Shown in pieces: positions 44,278-56,023 of a stretch of 64,000 bases of DNA. Position numbers and translations under genes: made by a program. The notes beneath the pieces were generated by a model. It made no database searches and was not told where the DNA came from. It worked only from the letters and a program-made list of their open reading frames with translations. Each line of letters starts with the position of its first letter. Positions within the stretch are counted from its first letter, which is position 1. Source of the stretch: Tulasnella sp. 424 (lineage: Eukaryota; Basidiomycota; Agaricomycetes; Cantharellales; Tulasnellaceae); assembly GCA_019633425.1 (NCBI GenBank), contig WSUB01000121.1:1-64000 (forward strand), given 5' to 3'.

Positions 44278-46148
44278 CCACTGGCCGCAACCAAATGCTT
44301 GCAAATATTCTTGTGGTCTCCTTCGGTCCAGTCGCTAATTGTTATATAAGCCCTAGGCGCGGATGAACGAGACTGTAGACTTGCTTACAGCTTTTGACAA
44401 GCCATACTGCAATAATTGATCTGCAATCCCGCATTGATTGTCATTTCCCTGCTAATGGAGCAGGCAGGGGACCTCACCTTGTAGCACCTCGTACAATATG
44501 ACGGAAGAAGGGTTGTACCCCATTCATCCTGGCATAGGGCACCAAACCGTGGACATTTAAGCCAACCACAAGCCTGAATCTTCTCCGTATCCGCCTGGAT
44601 TTCGGCCCAATAGCTTTCGGGCTGAACGTTAAGCGCTTCGCGACCGAAATCAAGCCAAGCTTCCATCGCCACCTTCCATGAAGCGGACGGTATATCGTCT
44701 GGCGTCGATCTGTGAGCGGAGTTGAGGCCCCTCCAGACATTAGCCCATTGGCATCGTGCGATATCTAACTAGGCATGGCGTCGTATCTGGCCCGTGAGAT
44801 CTAGATATGAGAGGATCCGTGTGATTTGACCTGCATGGACAGAGGAGGGAAAGCCAAACAACGTCATAAACGAAGGAGGAACTACCAGCTGACGTGAAAG
44901 TGAATATATTACTTACTTAGCCAAAGGACGTCGTCTATGGCAAAGAGAGCACGGCCGAATAGCAAAATAAAGTCGTTTTTCACAAGGTCTTGAACCACGT
45001 TCGGTCTCAAAGAAGATTCGACAATTGATGCAACGCTGAAGAAACATGGCTATCAGCTTAGAAATTGCTGAGAATACAGCGGCTCCATAATACATACAAA
45101 GCAATAGGTACTAGTACCCCTCGAGCGAGATTTTCACACCTTCGGGAGTCCCAAGGTAAGGAGCGGGATTCATTCCAAAAGCTCTTCATAGCCGATACGT
45201 GGACCTTTGATTCGTGCAAGAGTCGTTCATGAGTTGACCGGAGTTTAAGTAAATGTGCTAGGAGGGTCCAGGAGCTTTCCGAGTCCAAGACCTGTCCCCT
45301 TCCAGCCTGTCCCGCAAGCTGGATATACCGGTCGACCACGTTCTTCTCACCACGTTGAGCAATGATCTCATCAAGGTAAGGTACCGGATCTTGCTGACGC
45401 GTCTCTTGAGTGTAGAGGTACAAAATCACTCTGGCACCAGACGCCGAATATTTGGCCTCGGCTGGAGGTGTCATACCAAAGTAGTAGTCAAACACGAGTC
45501 CCAACAGGATGTCGGGGTCAAGAGATTTCCGACTATGCACATCCAATCAGATTCAAAGTCATTACCCCGAACACTACGAAAAGACCCACAATGACAGATC
45601 TCCATTGCTATTAAACTCGTCGAAAAGGATCTCGAATACACCGATCAAGAGGTCCCGGAATTTAGACTGAAGTTCCTCTCCCGAAGGCTTCATCAAGCGA
45701 TAGTTGGAGCTTTGCACTCGTAGTAGAGTTGGTCCTCGAGACCTCATATAGATTTTGGCATCGATGTTGCTCGTCCACGGCGAGCTGACGATGTCGTGGA
45801 GAGCCAGTAGAGCGAGGTGACACAGCGCACTGTGCCCTTTCTGAACCCCGTTTCAGCCCTTAATTATGAGATATTTACATAAAATATTCAACATACCAGA
45901 TTCGGATCCATTGGAGTACTTAATATCTCTACTACCTCTTCAAATAGCCCGGAGCGCCAAAGTTTCACCATCGCAGGGTCATGAGGATCAGTGAGCCGCC
46001 CCAGGTGCAAGAAGTAGCCTTGGAGTCGGTTAAGCTCCTGGGCTTTGGCGATTACATCGCATGTATCGCGGATTTTCTTGGCCTGCTGCTGGAGCACCTC
46101 AGTGGCAAAGTTACCGTGGTGGTCGAATAAAGAAATGCTGAGCGACAT
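44278..46148 (-). pseudogene. MYND zinc-finger protein, copy 2, with an in-frame stop
   Basis: Tandem paralogue of the 41998-43854 gene. The start at 46148 reads MSLSISLFDHHGNFATEVLQQQ. The body has LFDYYFG-type LLGLVFDYYFGMTPP and GEKNVVDRYIQLA, and the finger has GWLKCPRFG, YCTRCYK, YCSMACQKL and DWTEGDHKNIC. All domains align with copy 1, but a TAG at 44769-44771 replaces the Lys codon of copy 1's HAKSELARLEW (here HA-stop-LDIARCQW). The stop lies in an exon, away from any visible splice site. Truncation there would remove the whole zinc finger. It may be a recent pseudogene, a readthrough case or a sequence error. Confidence 0.7.
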
Positions 46149-46661
46149 TTTGCGGGTTGGGAAAGCTTTGGGAAGAGTTGGCGTTCGTTCCCTTGGAAGC
46201 TCGGATATTGCGTCGTTGCTGAAGCTGTGAGGCTGGGTGATGACATTGGTCTTACATAAGATTCGCTGAACTTGAAGCAGCTCTGATTTGTCAGACAAGG
46301 GAGCGAGGCAATGTTCTGATCATCAACATGTGACAGATCCGTGGTGTGGGAAGTAACCATGAACCTTTAGCTAACGCCACCACCTTGGGCGTCATTTTAC
46401 CGAGCCTGAATAATAGAGAACCTAGTAATAATAAAAATTGGTCTGAAATATTGCAGGGTATACGGTGGTTGAATACAGGCAAGAAGCTTCACTGAACCAA
46501 TACCTTCGTGGTCAAGAGAATCAGCGGCCTTTTTCGACTTGGGCTCGAAACACACAATGCCGGCCCGCCACAAAGGCGCGCTGCGAATATCCTAGAGAGT
46601 TCAAAAGGGTTGTCTTCAGTTTCTTATCCAGTTATCCACAAGATGACGACGTACCGAGTCC
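46149..46661. other. Intergenic, no gene recognised
   Basis: 5' flank of MYND copy 2. Nothing else was seen. Confidence 0.35.
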
Positions 46662-47135
46662 CTATTCATGCCTTAACGGCCGCCCCGAAATACTTTCGGG
46701 TTCGGTTGCCATGGAGTTCCTTCTGCCCTCCTCCTGCTTCACTTCTTGCTGTGGCGGTGGCACGACAGTGTTATTCCCTCCACTGCTCGATGGCACACGG
46801 CTCCAAGTTTCCTGTCTCGTCGTTCGTCTTGACCCCATCCCGGGCCTCCCTTCCTGCAACTCGTCCCGCACTTCCACGTGTTCGATATTATTCCTCCTCC
46901 TCTCTATCTCCTTATCGTCCATCGTCTTTTCTACCCTCCCATCTTTACGAACGATGAACATCCCCGCTGCCTTGCGATACCATTCCTGCTCCGTCACCAA
47001 ATCGGCTGCAGGCTCTCCCATGTCCGCGGCACCTCCAGGTCCAAGCTCGCCAAGAACCTGGTCGTCGGATAGTCCGGCATCTCTCCGAGCTGCCTTTGAT
47101 GGACGGTTTCGGCGTTCTAGAGTCAATGCGTGCAC
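46662..47135 (-). CDS. Hypothetical charged protein, gene model incomplete
   Basis: A minus-strand frame of 157 codons begins HALTLERRNRPSKAARRD and contains QEWYRKAAGMFIVRKDGRVEK, then a Glu/Arg-rich likely coiled or disordered segment. It stays open further upstream to about 47.22 kb (with Cys-rich SCPQLCTCRFDCGW). Several short exons with good GT/AG signals precede it up to a possible ATG at 47570, but I could not choose one chain of frames. I do not recognise the family. The plus-strand frame over the same region looks like a shadow. Confidence 0.45.
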   Translation of the reverse strand: MHALTLERRNRPSKAARRDAGLSDDQVLGELGPGGAADMGEPAADLVTEQEWYRKAAGMFIVRKDGRVEKTMDDKEIERRRNNIEHVEVRDELQEGRPGMGSRRTTRQETWSRVPSSSGGNNTVVPPPQQEVKQEEGRRNSMATEPESISGRPLRHE

Positions 47136-47914
47136 TTCGTGGTAGGTGTCTGCTGCCCAGCCACAGTCAAAGCGACATGTGCAGAGCTGTGGACACGAAC
47201 TGAATCCGTCGGCTCCCCAATGTCCTAGAAACCCAGTTGATCAGCGACGTCGGTTAAGCCGACTATAGATGTGGAAGGCCTACTTGTCCACCATATTGGT
47301 CTATTGAACGTCGAGAGCGACCGTCAATACCGAGTCCATAAAGCAACGGATTCGCGGACACGACTTACAGCCATGCAGACTGGCGATTAAACGCCGGGGA
47401 TTATCAAAGGCGGTTAGCTTTGTTTGTAGCGCAAACCTTTGAGCAAGCCACTCACACAGATGACCGAAACTGGAAAGTGATAACGATTAATTAGCATCGC
47501 CCCACGAGCTTGAGTCGTCTTGAAGGTCAAACTTACCACAACCAGCAGCGACGATGGCTGTTACCGACATTCTATATCGAAATTTGCGGCGAGGCTGGAG
47601 AGAATTCGTGGATCTGAAGGAACTCGGATGCTTGGAGTATTGGGGAGGGGGGGTTACAACTGAAACAGCGGTTCAGTCCACATTCCAATGGCCTCGTGCT
47701 CGGCGGAGCACCGATGACGTCACGCGGAGAAACCGCTCTTTCGCATGGCACAGCACAGCTCGCAGTATTAGCTCCATGAAACTATTTCGTTCGGTATCAC
47801 AAGTATGAATATTATAGCAGTATCAAATGATCAAACTCAGGTCCCTAATTATGTAAGCTTTCAACTCCATCTGGGTATCTCTGGCCATCGACCAACATCG
47901 TGAATTTCATCCTC
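47136..47914. other. Unresolved 5' exons of the hypothetical gene and spacer
   Basis: This contains candidate minus-strand mini-exons (ATG at 47570, MSVTAIVAAGC; strong branch sites GCTAAC and CTAATTAA) but no settled model. 47.6-47.9 kb shows nothing else. Confidence 0.35.
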
Positions 47915-50328
47915 TCAAAACCCTCCGGTTCCACGCACTCTGGCAATAGTCCCTTGAATACCCTTGATCAAACCCATGGGGCCAGATTTGATGCCAGTCG
48001 AATCCTGTAAAGGAGTCCCATCTTTATCCCTCCAAACACCGTCTTTTTGAACTTCGCCATAAAGATGTGTGTTCTGAGATCGACGCAGTCCCTCCACCCA
48101 CTCTTTGCATACGAGCGGGCTGTCGACCATGATGTTGACTTCCTGGGAGTGATACCACGACTGCACATCTTGGTTCCCATTCCCCTGAATGCCTACGGCG
48201 TCGTCGATGATCATGAGCTTGATATGGCAGTTCCGTTTCTTCAGCGAAGCGTTAATTGGTCGTTCTTGGTCGATTGCTAATGGGGTAACAGGTGTCAGAT
48301 TCCTCGCAGAACTTGCGTATACAAGCGAGACGAACCCGTATACCAATGGACCCTCAGGTTATGCTTATATTTTTCCTCGAGGGTGGTATACATGTTCTTG
48401 ACGACTTCCTCGTTCGTGCCACCTTGGAAGGGCAAAGCCTCACCCTACGAAGAGGCCAATGAGCCTAGGCCGTTCACTCTCTCGGAATAAACGACAACTC
48501 CCTTACCGCATCGTTATACCCAACACAAATATACAACACGCACTCCACACCTCTTCGCGCTGCGTCAAGCACGGCTTCAACGATCGGCTTGGCGTTGAAG
48601 TCAGGGGTTTGGCTATGTAAGGATTCGCACTCATCAGCCAGACGACCACTGGAGACAATCAGCCCAAACATACACGAAAACTCTCTTTTTAGCGTGCTTG
48701 ACTCCCGCTAACCAAGCGACATCCTGCGGTGTCAACCAGTCATTATGTCCTGGTGCTGCATGATCGCGTCGCTGACGGTGAGCATGTTTTTTCTCCCCGA
48801 ATTGACCAGAAGCAGAGAGACGTACGTCCGTAAGGTCTTCTATTGACCAGCGCTATAGCGCATTCCTCGTGCGAAGAATGTGCGAAATACGGGTTATATC
48901 CAGCTTCCTTGGGTATCAAAGGTTTCGAGCCATCCGTCAGAGGGTGATGTTGCCATTCTAGCGGAAGTGAAAGAACTCGATTAAGGAAAAGCATGTTCCG
49001 TAATAACCCCAGTACTTCCACTTACGAACTCTCTCAGCGAGAGAAACGTTCTTCTCTGCTGTTGGTCGCGTGGGATCCTGCTGAGGTTCAGCAATGTCCT
49101 GGGGCGGCGTTGCAGGCGGGCCTTCGGGTTCCTTGCAAGCGATCAGCGCATGGTCCGGTCCGAACTTGTACGGGTCGGTCTGCAAGTCACGGTTCACAGC
49201 GTTCGGGCCTTTAAGCAGAGGCAAAGGTGGATTGAAAGCTCGGTCCCAGCTGAGGAGAGCAACGTCGTAGAAGGAATCGACAATGGGTCCTTCCAGATGG
49301 ACCATCATCTCCAAGTTCGGCATATCTTGAATATTGTTGGAATTGATAAGGGCGATGCGTCTATCGATTACTACGTACTTGGCGTGGAAAGTACCGAAGA
49401 CCGGGCTAATGACGTTGTCAGTTCAGGATCACTCAAGGTAGAATGTAAAGGTACCAACCGATGATAATTTACAATCTCAAAGTCCAAACCAGGAAGTTCA
49501 CTTTTCGGTGGTAACTTGATCTGCTCGGCCGTCCACTCTGCCTCGGTCACCAACAAATGGTTCTCTTTGAGTTGGCCCACCGCTCCTCGGTCGTACATCA
49601 ACTTGACCACGACCTTGGCTCCACGTTCGACGGACCGTCTGGAGAGCTCACGCAGAGCTGCGACGAGTTTGGAAGCGCAGTTGCCAACTTGCCAGTAGTT
49701 GGTAGCGATAAAGGCCTCGTGCTGCGCAGTGACGATCGTATCGTAGTAATGTTGCATGATGTCGGGATGCGAACTGAGAGATTCCACACTGGTAAGGAGG
49801 CTGCAAAAGGAATACAACAGACACACTCACGGGGAGAAGATGGAGAGAGGAACGACTCCGCGTGAACCCATGAGAGGTGGCGAGACGACCCCGATAAGAG
49901 GGTCTATTTCGAGGGTTTGCAAAGCGTCATGGTAGATCTAGCACCGCATAGTCGTCAGTTTACTGCTCCCATTACCCCACTCAACGATGAATAGGCACCT
50001 TCAAGAACAAATCACTCGGCCTCTTTGGCCCGAACTGGCCACACTGCGCAGCCCGGTCCAAGTCTTCCTGTGAATGGTCGTTCGTCGGGTCCTTATTTGA
50101 GAGGCAACCCATCACTATGTCCTTCACCGTCCCAACGAGCCCAGGACCTTCGGTCTTGTGCAGCCGTCCTGCGACTTCGCCGGGTGACTTGGCATTCGGA
50201 TCGGACGCAAAAACGGAGCTGACGGTTTCCTTCCCCTGGGTGAGGTCGAACACTCGTTGCGATACCATGCTTGATGCTTGTTTGTAATTTCGGGGCTTGT
50301 GGAGATGAAATAGGTTAGATAGGGACAT
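47915..50328 (-). CDS. Phospholipase D superfamily protein with two HKD motifs
   Basis: PLD-superfamily phosphodiesterases hydrolyse phosphodiester bonds through two HxK(x4)D motifs that form one active site. ATG 50328 (MSLSNLFHLHKPRNYKQ) is followed by IYHDALQTLEIDPLIGVVSPP after the first intron. The first HKD motif, FHAKYVVID, is split from the preceding YHR by an intron near 49.43 kb. The second is CHIKLMIIDD near 48.22 kb, followed by GNGNQDVQSWYHSQE. About eight short introns all keep frame. The C-terminus ends RVRGTGGF. No signal peptide is evident. Substrate cannot be told: phospholipase, cardiolipin synthase-like and nuclease activities all occur in the superfamily. Confidence 0.85.
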
Positions 50329-50510
50329 CCTAACGAGGGAGAGAGAGGAAGGGATGTTAACGTACCTCGACGCTTGGTTTTAGCGGTTCCAGAAACACTC
50401 TCCACAAAACTGCCCGCAGCACTTGTCGCGACTGACGTCAACAGAGGGGTTGTTAAGAGGTGGACGAGGATGACGAGCGAACTGGGACGAATTTAGATCA
50501 AAGAGTGCTA

Positions 50511-50518
50511 CTTTTATA
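50511..50518 (-). promoter_or_regulatory. TATA box upstream of the PLD gene
   Basis: TATAAAAG on the minus strand, about 185 bp upstream of the chosen start codon, with room for a 5' leader that may hold a short intron (GTACGT...TTAG just before the ATG). Confidence 0.5.
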
Positions 50519-51087
50519 CCACTTGCTGGAGCGGCGTCAGTCAGCCGAGATTGCAGCGAAGGTAGTTAGGCTCTCACTGACGTGTGGGATAAAGATAGCC
50601 AGGCACCGCAGATAGTGGAATCTTGCCGCTATGCACGGGGCCGATGATAAAAATGGGTCTGGAGCCTTGCAGGTCTGTGGACGTAGGCTGATGGGTCGCC
50701 AAGTTGCGGGAGCCAAGCGCGCTGACGTCGGTCTGCAAAACATTGGAGCTTTGACTGGCTGCCCTGAACCAACCGCTGACCCCGTTGCAAATCCTCTAGT
50801 TGGTGGAAAGCGGGAGAGATTCACGGGGTGAAGTCTTCAGCTAAAGAATGGGTCGGGAATCGGAGACCCGAGGCTGTCATTTGTCGACTTTGTTGACGTA
50901 CGTCTTGTTAGACCTGGAAGAGGGCAGGGATCGACATCCGCGGGCTGTACCGAAATCCGGAGAAAACGGATTTGCTGACATCAGCTTCCGGTGGCTGTTT
51001 TAACACGAGGATCTCCCCGCCAACCACCTTTCCATACCACCAACCCGACCATTTACCATCTATCTAATACTCTAAAGCATTTCAGTA
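50519..51087. other. Divergent spacer, no gene recognised
   Basis: This lies between the minus-strand PLD promoter and the plus-strand Cys-rich gene. A G-rich low-complexity frame at 50.63-50.83 kb has no support. Confidence 0.35.
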
Positions 51088-51600
51088 ATGTCTGCACTGG
51101 ACGACATTTGCGCAGGACTATGTGGAATTTGCGGTATGTATCGCCACTCAGTGGAGCGCCTGTGAAAACCCGGAAAGGCTAATCCCGCAACTAACCACGA
51201 CCTTTTCTCCCTTCCTTAGCCATTTGCTTTGGCAGTACTCTTGAATCATGGTGTATGATGAGTGCGTAGATTCCTTGCGCCTTGAAGCTCCAGTTGGAAT
51301 TCCGAGGCTTATTTCTGTGGCATCTATGCAGAGCGGTACGGCTCTGACGGATGCGGATGCTGTGGTTGCCGATGCGGTGGGAGCCGCGGCTGCTGCCCAG
51401 ACTGTGGAGGCTTCGAAGAAGAGGACGCTTGGGATAAGGACGATAGAGAGAGATCGGCTGGCACTTCAGCTGCCAACACACCTGCGACAGAGGCTCCGGG
51501 CGGTAACGTAAATCAAGCCCCTGTCGCCGCACCACCCACCCAGCAGCAACCTAAAGAAACAGCGCAAATGGAAGTACCACCAAAGCAGGAAGCTTCATAG
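51088..51600 (+). CDS. Small Cys-rich protein 1
   Basis: Three exons of 46, 42 and 269 nt (51088-51133, 51220-51261, 51332-51600) with phase-1 junctions give 118 residues. The N-terminus MSALDDICAGLCGIC and the next exon AICFGSTLESWC form a moderately hydrophobic, Cys-studded segment. Exon 3 begins KRYGSDGCGCCGCRCGG and continues to CCPDCGG, then an acidic, Pro/Gln-rich disordered tail. Such a Cys cluster after a hydrophobic segment could be a palmitoylated membrane anchor or a metal-binding site; neither is shown. I recall similar small proteins in Agaricomycete genomes but no assigned function. Confidence 0.75.
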
Positions 51601-52274
51601 GCAGTTCACAGTATTGTCACCCTAGCAATCGTCCAGGCCAATTCCACCAGTCATTGAGCGACGTCACTTTATAACTTCTACCACCATATACTTTGCTTGA
51701 TTGAACGGGTCCTACGGTATCAAATGTATCTTCGATCTAGCTGTATCCGTATGATTTATTGGTGACTATTCCTCCTGAGTCTGCTTCAGGGGGATCTTGT
51801 CTGGAGCAGATCCTATCTAGCATTGTATGCATCGCGATCTTCTCCCCGCCTCCTAAGAGACGAATCATTAGAGCAAGTGATTCCACGCACCCCCTTCCGA
51901 CCAATATGGCAGCCCACCGCTAACCAGCATTTAATGCAGAATGTCAGAATGACGATCTTCCGTACTGTGTCGGGTGAACGTACAAATCGCAAGTGCGTTC
52001 TGGTTCCGCGACTAGCTCATTTGAGGAATATTGGAAGGCGATTGTTAACTTGAAGTGTGGGGTTGGGGGTCTCTTCGTTTTCAAAAAGTACGCCTCCTCT
52101 ATAGTATGATGCAGAGTCGTAGAAGTCACATGCATATGAGGGGTTAGAAGCCGTCGGGGATCATCTTAGGAGACTCCGCGCCATAAACAACAAAAAGTTC
52201 CGGGGCCGTTCCACTTTCCAACCTCTACTTTGACTATCTTGCTGCAACTCCCTACATCAGACTATAGTCGACAA

Positions 52275-52768
52275 ATGTCCATTTTGCGTGACGTCTACAT
52301 CGGCTTCTATACAATATTCTGTACGTCTAATCCGCCTTTGTGCTGTCATTCCCGAATGCCAGCTGCATATATGCGAAGCTAAACGAATAAACCTCCTCCC
52401 TATCTCAAGTGGTTTGCTGCGGTAGCGCACTTCAAACATGCTTTCTATACGGTCAGTCTGACGTCACCCTTTGATGTTAATTGAGATTGGAATTCGTGAC
52501 GTTGAGCCGACAGCGCTGACGATCCTTGGCTCTTTGTCGTCTTGGTGCAGAGCATTACGGCGGGAAAGTGTCCAGCAGCAACTACTGCTCATGTTGCGGA
52601 AGAGAAATAGACGACAGACAGAACCGTAGCCAGGGGGAATGGGATAGGCTCTCAACGATATCGGAAGCAGAAACCGTCGTTTCAGACGCTTCTTCCGCTA
52701 CCCTCACCTACGACCAACCTCAAGGAACAGCTCGTATGACAATGCCCAGTCTTATAGACCTCTCATAA
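52275..52768 (+). CDS. Small Cys-rich protein 2, paralogue
   Basis: Exons of 46, 42 and 218 nt (52275-52320, 52410-52451, 52551-52768) give 101 residues. The first two exons have exactly the lengths and phases of the neighbour at 51088. MSILRDVYIGFYTIF, then LVCCGSALQTCFLY, aligns residue for residue, and exon 3 starts EHYGGK where the neighbour has KRYGSD. The large Cys cluster is reduced to NYCSCCGREID, and the tail is Ser/Thr-rich with a SLIDLS end. Its last 40 bp are also the left border of the tandem duplication described at 52,727. Confidence 0.7.
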
Positions 52769-53415
52769 CTTATATCCCCTATATATCACACGGCCCTGAC
52801 ATGGACGTCATCCTCGTCTTTTACGATCTGTAACTCCGACAATCGGACTCTGTACTCCACCCATTATGTAATGCACCCTATTTTTCGCATGCCGGATTAT
52901 GTCAGCATTGTTGCCGGACGCCACAAATGCCAAGCCAACACCAAGTCAGTAACACAACCGCTTATATACCGTGTATGGCTGTGTGGCTGTAAACCTAAAC
53001 GCGGGTCTCGCAGCCCAGAGTGAACCGCTCTCCTGTCTTTGCACCATTTGCTAAGCCGTTTAAAGAGTATCAATTGGAGAGCTGGATTGTTTGATCCGGG
53101 ACGAGCGGACAAAAAAGCGTTGGGAGGGGCGTGTTTTTACTTTCCTTCCGGTCATAAGGTGCCAAGCGCCCAGCAAGCAAAGCCCCAGCCCCAACGTCGG
53201 GCAGTGCCATGGGCGCGTACAAATGGAGACAGAAGGTAAACAACTTCGCTTTGGACCTCGTTTAGGTGCTTTGAAGATACCCAGAGCTGGGAGGAGATCT
53301 GAATGAGACCTCTGGACAGTCCACTTGGCAGTTTTGGGGGACGGCAGCAACAGCTGGCGATTCGCGATATGCCGCGCCCGTCGAGATCCTTCAACCACCT
53401 CGGCAAGAATAGTTC

Positions 53416-54230
53416 TCATCCTCGTGTAAGATACCCGGTCCAATACACAACGTGTTTCGACTGAGATCGATTGGATTCAACTTTACAACGAACACCCAAG
53501 TTATCCTTCACCTCGAGTGTTCCCTCATGCTCCTCGGCCAAACCCTTTAAGCAAGTCCCCATTATTTCCATCCAATAGCCCCTTTCAGTCAAATGAACAT
53601 GGTTCTGCATAGCCCTCCCCCTTTCAATCCGTTCCGTTCCAACCTTAGTGTGCAAAGGTGGCGCTCGACTTCCGATCCTTCTACACCATGCATATTCGCT
53701 TAGCCAAGCATCGTGCCTTTCACAAACTCCCAGAAAGAATGTTCCCGCGGCGAAATGAGGGCGATTACCCTTTGAATGTATCACAGGTCGCTGGAGCTGG
53801 ACGGAGGTGAGGCCTGTAAGCCTCTCCTCGTCAAGACCAAGCCAGGGAGCCCACCTGAGCGATTGTATCATCTCATTATAATGAAGAGCGTAAATTCTAG
53901 GAATCTTCGTTCTCGAGTCGGTCGGAGAGCTCGATACCTTTCGAAATCCACCTTTGCGCTCATGAAATAGACCAATTTGGGTGTTTGGGACGGTGAATCT
54001 AGGTCCGCAGTTCCAGAGTCAGGCGGGGGAGCCAAGTTAATCTGGTCTGACAGGACGGCATATGATAGTATGCCACCGCAAATACCCTTTCCAAAGGACC
54101 TCCAAACAGCCGTGGTACCCAGTTGCGAGGTTTGAATGCGATTCTCGAAGAGACGTAACCTATCCGCCCACGGTCTTGGTCCTCTCTGCGGCTCCGAAGC
54201 ACAGCCGAGTTTTCCGTGGTAGAGGCACAA
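53416..54230 (-). CDS. Hypothetical protein in CFEM unit 1
   Basis: The minus-strand coding-like chain starts upstream of 54.2 kb (LRLFENRIQTSQLGTTAVWR, then KLVYFMSAKVDFE). It crosses a GTATCG...CTAG intron (about 53.94-53.90 kb) into RIYALHYNEMIQSLRW, GLTSVQLQRPVIHSKGN and HFAAGTFFLGVCERHDAWL, and probably splices again to ERGYWMEIMGTCLKGLAEEH. The same chain exists in unit 2 with stops. Start codon and last exon are uncertain, and I do not recognise the family. Conservation of the frame in unit 1 against decay in unit 2 suggests this copy was the functional one. Confidence 0.45.
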
Positions 54231-54335
54231 GGTGATGGAGCAAGAACTCTAGTCGATCGTTTATTGGTAGTACTTTACCATTTGCAGCTCTTCCTGCTGC
54301 TTACGTACCTACTGGGTTTGGGGGCTCGAGACGGA

Positions 54336-55015
54336 TGAGCTCACTAAGAATCGAATGGACTAGTCAGAGGGAATATGTAATAGTTGGAATCTTATTCAGA
54401 ATTCTAATTAACACAACGTGTTTCGTAACGTGGGGGGATTGAGAGAAATGGTGTCGAAAAGGACCCAAAATCCGGATCGAGGCGTTGGTGGGGAATCCGA
54501 GAATTACACGTTGGTATTACACAACGGAAAACTAATTGGGATTCACCAGCAGCCTTTAATTAGTATCCGGACCCGAATACGAACCATTTCTCTCGGGCCA
54601 CTAGTCTCGTTTGAGGCGCGAAACCCCCCAAACGAGACTAGTGCCAAGTGAAACCAACACAGAGACTCATCTCAAGAGCGCAGAGGAGTGGTGGGGGGGT
54701 ACTGCGCGACTGTAGGATAGAGACGAGCGAGGGTGGAGGAGTGAGAGGAGAGGAATGGGGGGAGAGCGAAAACTAAAATTCGCGAACAAAAGCCCATTTC
54801 GAATTCCGCTTCATATTCGAATCCCGACTCTCATCCGAAACCTCCACCTCGTCATCGCTCAGCTCCGAAGTATTCTCCGGTGTCAATAATACTATATTCG
54901 GATCGAGAGCGCCGCTCTCGATCCTCGCACTCTTAGCCGTCTTATCTCCGCTTAGTCAGCCTTAGGTTTCGCCAGCTCCATCAGGCAAGCAGATTCTGCT
55001 GGCGAAACCTACCAA
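54336..55015. mobile_element. Insertion rich in perfect hairpins, absent from unit 2
   Basis: Unit 2 passes straight from GAGATGGATGA to CATTTCCAAATATCAC near 59,370-59,395, while unit 1 has about 680 extra bases here. They include three perfect inverted repeats: 15-bp arms at 54599-54613/54629-54643 (CACTAGTCTCGTTTG), 12-bp arms around 54,900-54,924 (GGATCGAGAGCG) and 13-bp arms near 54,964-55,010 (AGGTTTCGCCAGC). A longer imperfect pair starts with GAGAAATGG. There is no open frame. It is probably a non-autonomous transposon or a nest of them; no target duplication was identified. Confidence 0.55.
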
Positions 55016-55058
55016 CCCCTTTTTTTTTCATTTCCAAATATCACCTGGACAGTTTTCT

Positions 55059-55142
55059 GTGATCCTCATGCATTGGGTTTGCCTCGAACTGCCAATGCCG
55101 AGGGTTTCTTGGCTTGCATAAGTTGGTTCGAGTATTAATACC
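55059..55142 (+). promoter_or_regulatory. Conserved CFEM promoter block, copy 1
   Basis: This contains GTGATCCTCATGCATTGGG, CTCGAACTGCCAATGCC, CTTGGCTTGCATA and a TATTAATA box, about 125-200 bp upstream of the CFEM start codon. The same ordered words occur upstream of the 59634 gene and, without a gene yet, near 63,771. Confidence 0.6.
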
Positions 55143-55265
55143 CACTCTCTTGGCTTCGTCTTGTCGTCCTCAGCAGTCTGCACCTCAGCGATCTTCTAGC
55201 TCATACTTTCGCAATCTCTATCGAACCAAGTCTATCCAATTTCACCCACTTGATATCCCTCCACA

Positions 55266-56023
55266 ATGCGCTTCTCCATCGTCGTCCTCTTCGCCGCCTC
55301 GCTTGTCTCCGCCGTTTCTGTGCTCAAGCGCAACAACGACTCCGAGTATCCTTGTAAGCATTTTTCTGACGTATTCTAGCTTTTGGCCGATTCTGACTCG
55401 ATTCGTTGGACACAACAGCCTGCGCGGAGAAATGCATCGAGAAGACGGACCCCTCCCCTTGCAAACGGGACGACACCGCTTGCCTCTGCGTGAACTATAA
55501 CTACGTCAACGACGTCTTTAATTGCGTCCAAAGCTCCTGCAGCCCGGAAGACGCCGACAAAGCCGAAGAGGCGGGACTCAAGGCGTGCAAGGCAGTTGTT
55601 CGTCGTTCCGGTCCACAATGCGGAACTCTTCACTGACCTTTCAACGTAGGGTATTGATCCCCAGAATCCCATTCCAGGTAGGTGCAAAAAAAGATTAAGT
55701 GAAAGTTATCGATATGTTACAGAGCTGATCAATGTTTTCGCTCAATGATAGAATGCGGGATTCCCTGCCTGGAAAATGCTAAAACTAGCTGCAGCGACCC
55801 TAGCGAGGGTACATGTCTGTGCCAGGACCAAGGGTGGCTTGAGGACGTTGCATCGTGCTTCAAGGATCATTGCTATAACGATGACTTCAAGACCGCTAAG
55901 TGTGGCGGCGAGGCTCTCTGCAGGGCTGCTGTACGTGCAGCTATGTTCCGACATTATATCATGCCGTGACTAAAGACATGCTTTGTGCAGGGTTATGATA
56001 TCTCGTCCGTCTTTGGTTACTGA
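55266..56023 (+). CDS. Secreted double-CFEM protein 1
   Basis: Five exons. MRFSIVVLFAASLVSA is a signal peptide, followed by VLKR, a likely Kex2-type site. CFEM domain 1 (CAEKC ... CKRDDTACLC ... C...C ... C) has eight Cys and the Asp before the CLC pair that binds haem iron in yeast CFEM proteins. A mini-exon encodes GIDPQNPIP. CFEM domain 2 (CGIPC ... TCLC ... ) carries nine Cys. The last exon is only GYDISSVFGY. No hydrophobic C-terminal GPI signal follows, so the protein should be released. CFEM proteins serve haem uptake, wall structure or host interaction; which applies here is unknown. Intron positions match the two paralogues. Confidence 0.88.

Noticed and set aside
46465..47145. 226-codon plus frame
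   Set aside because: Low-complexity Ser/Pro-rich translation opposite a charged minus-strand frame. Judged antisense shadow.
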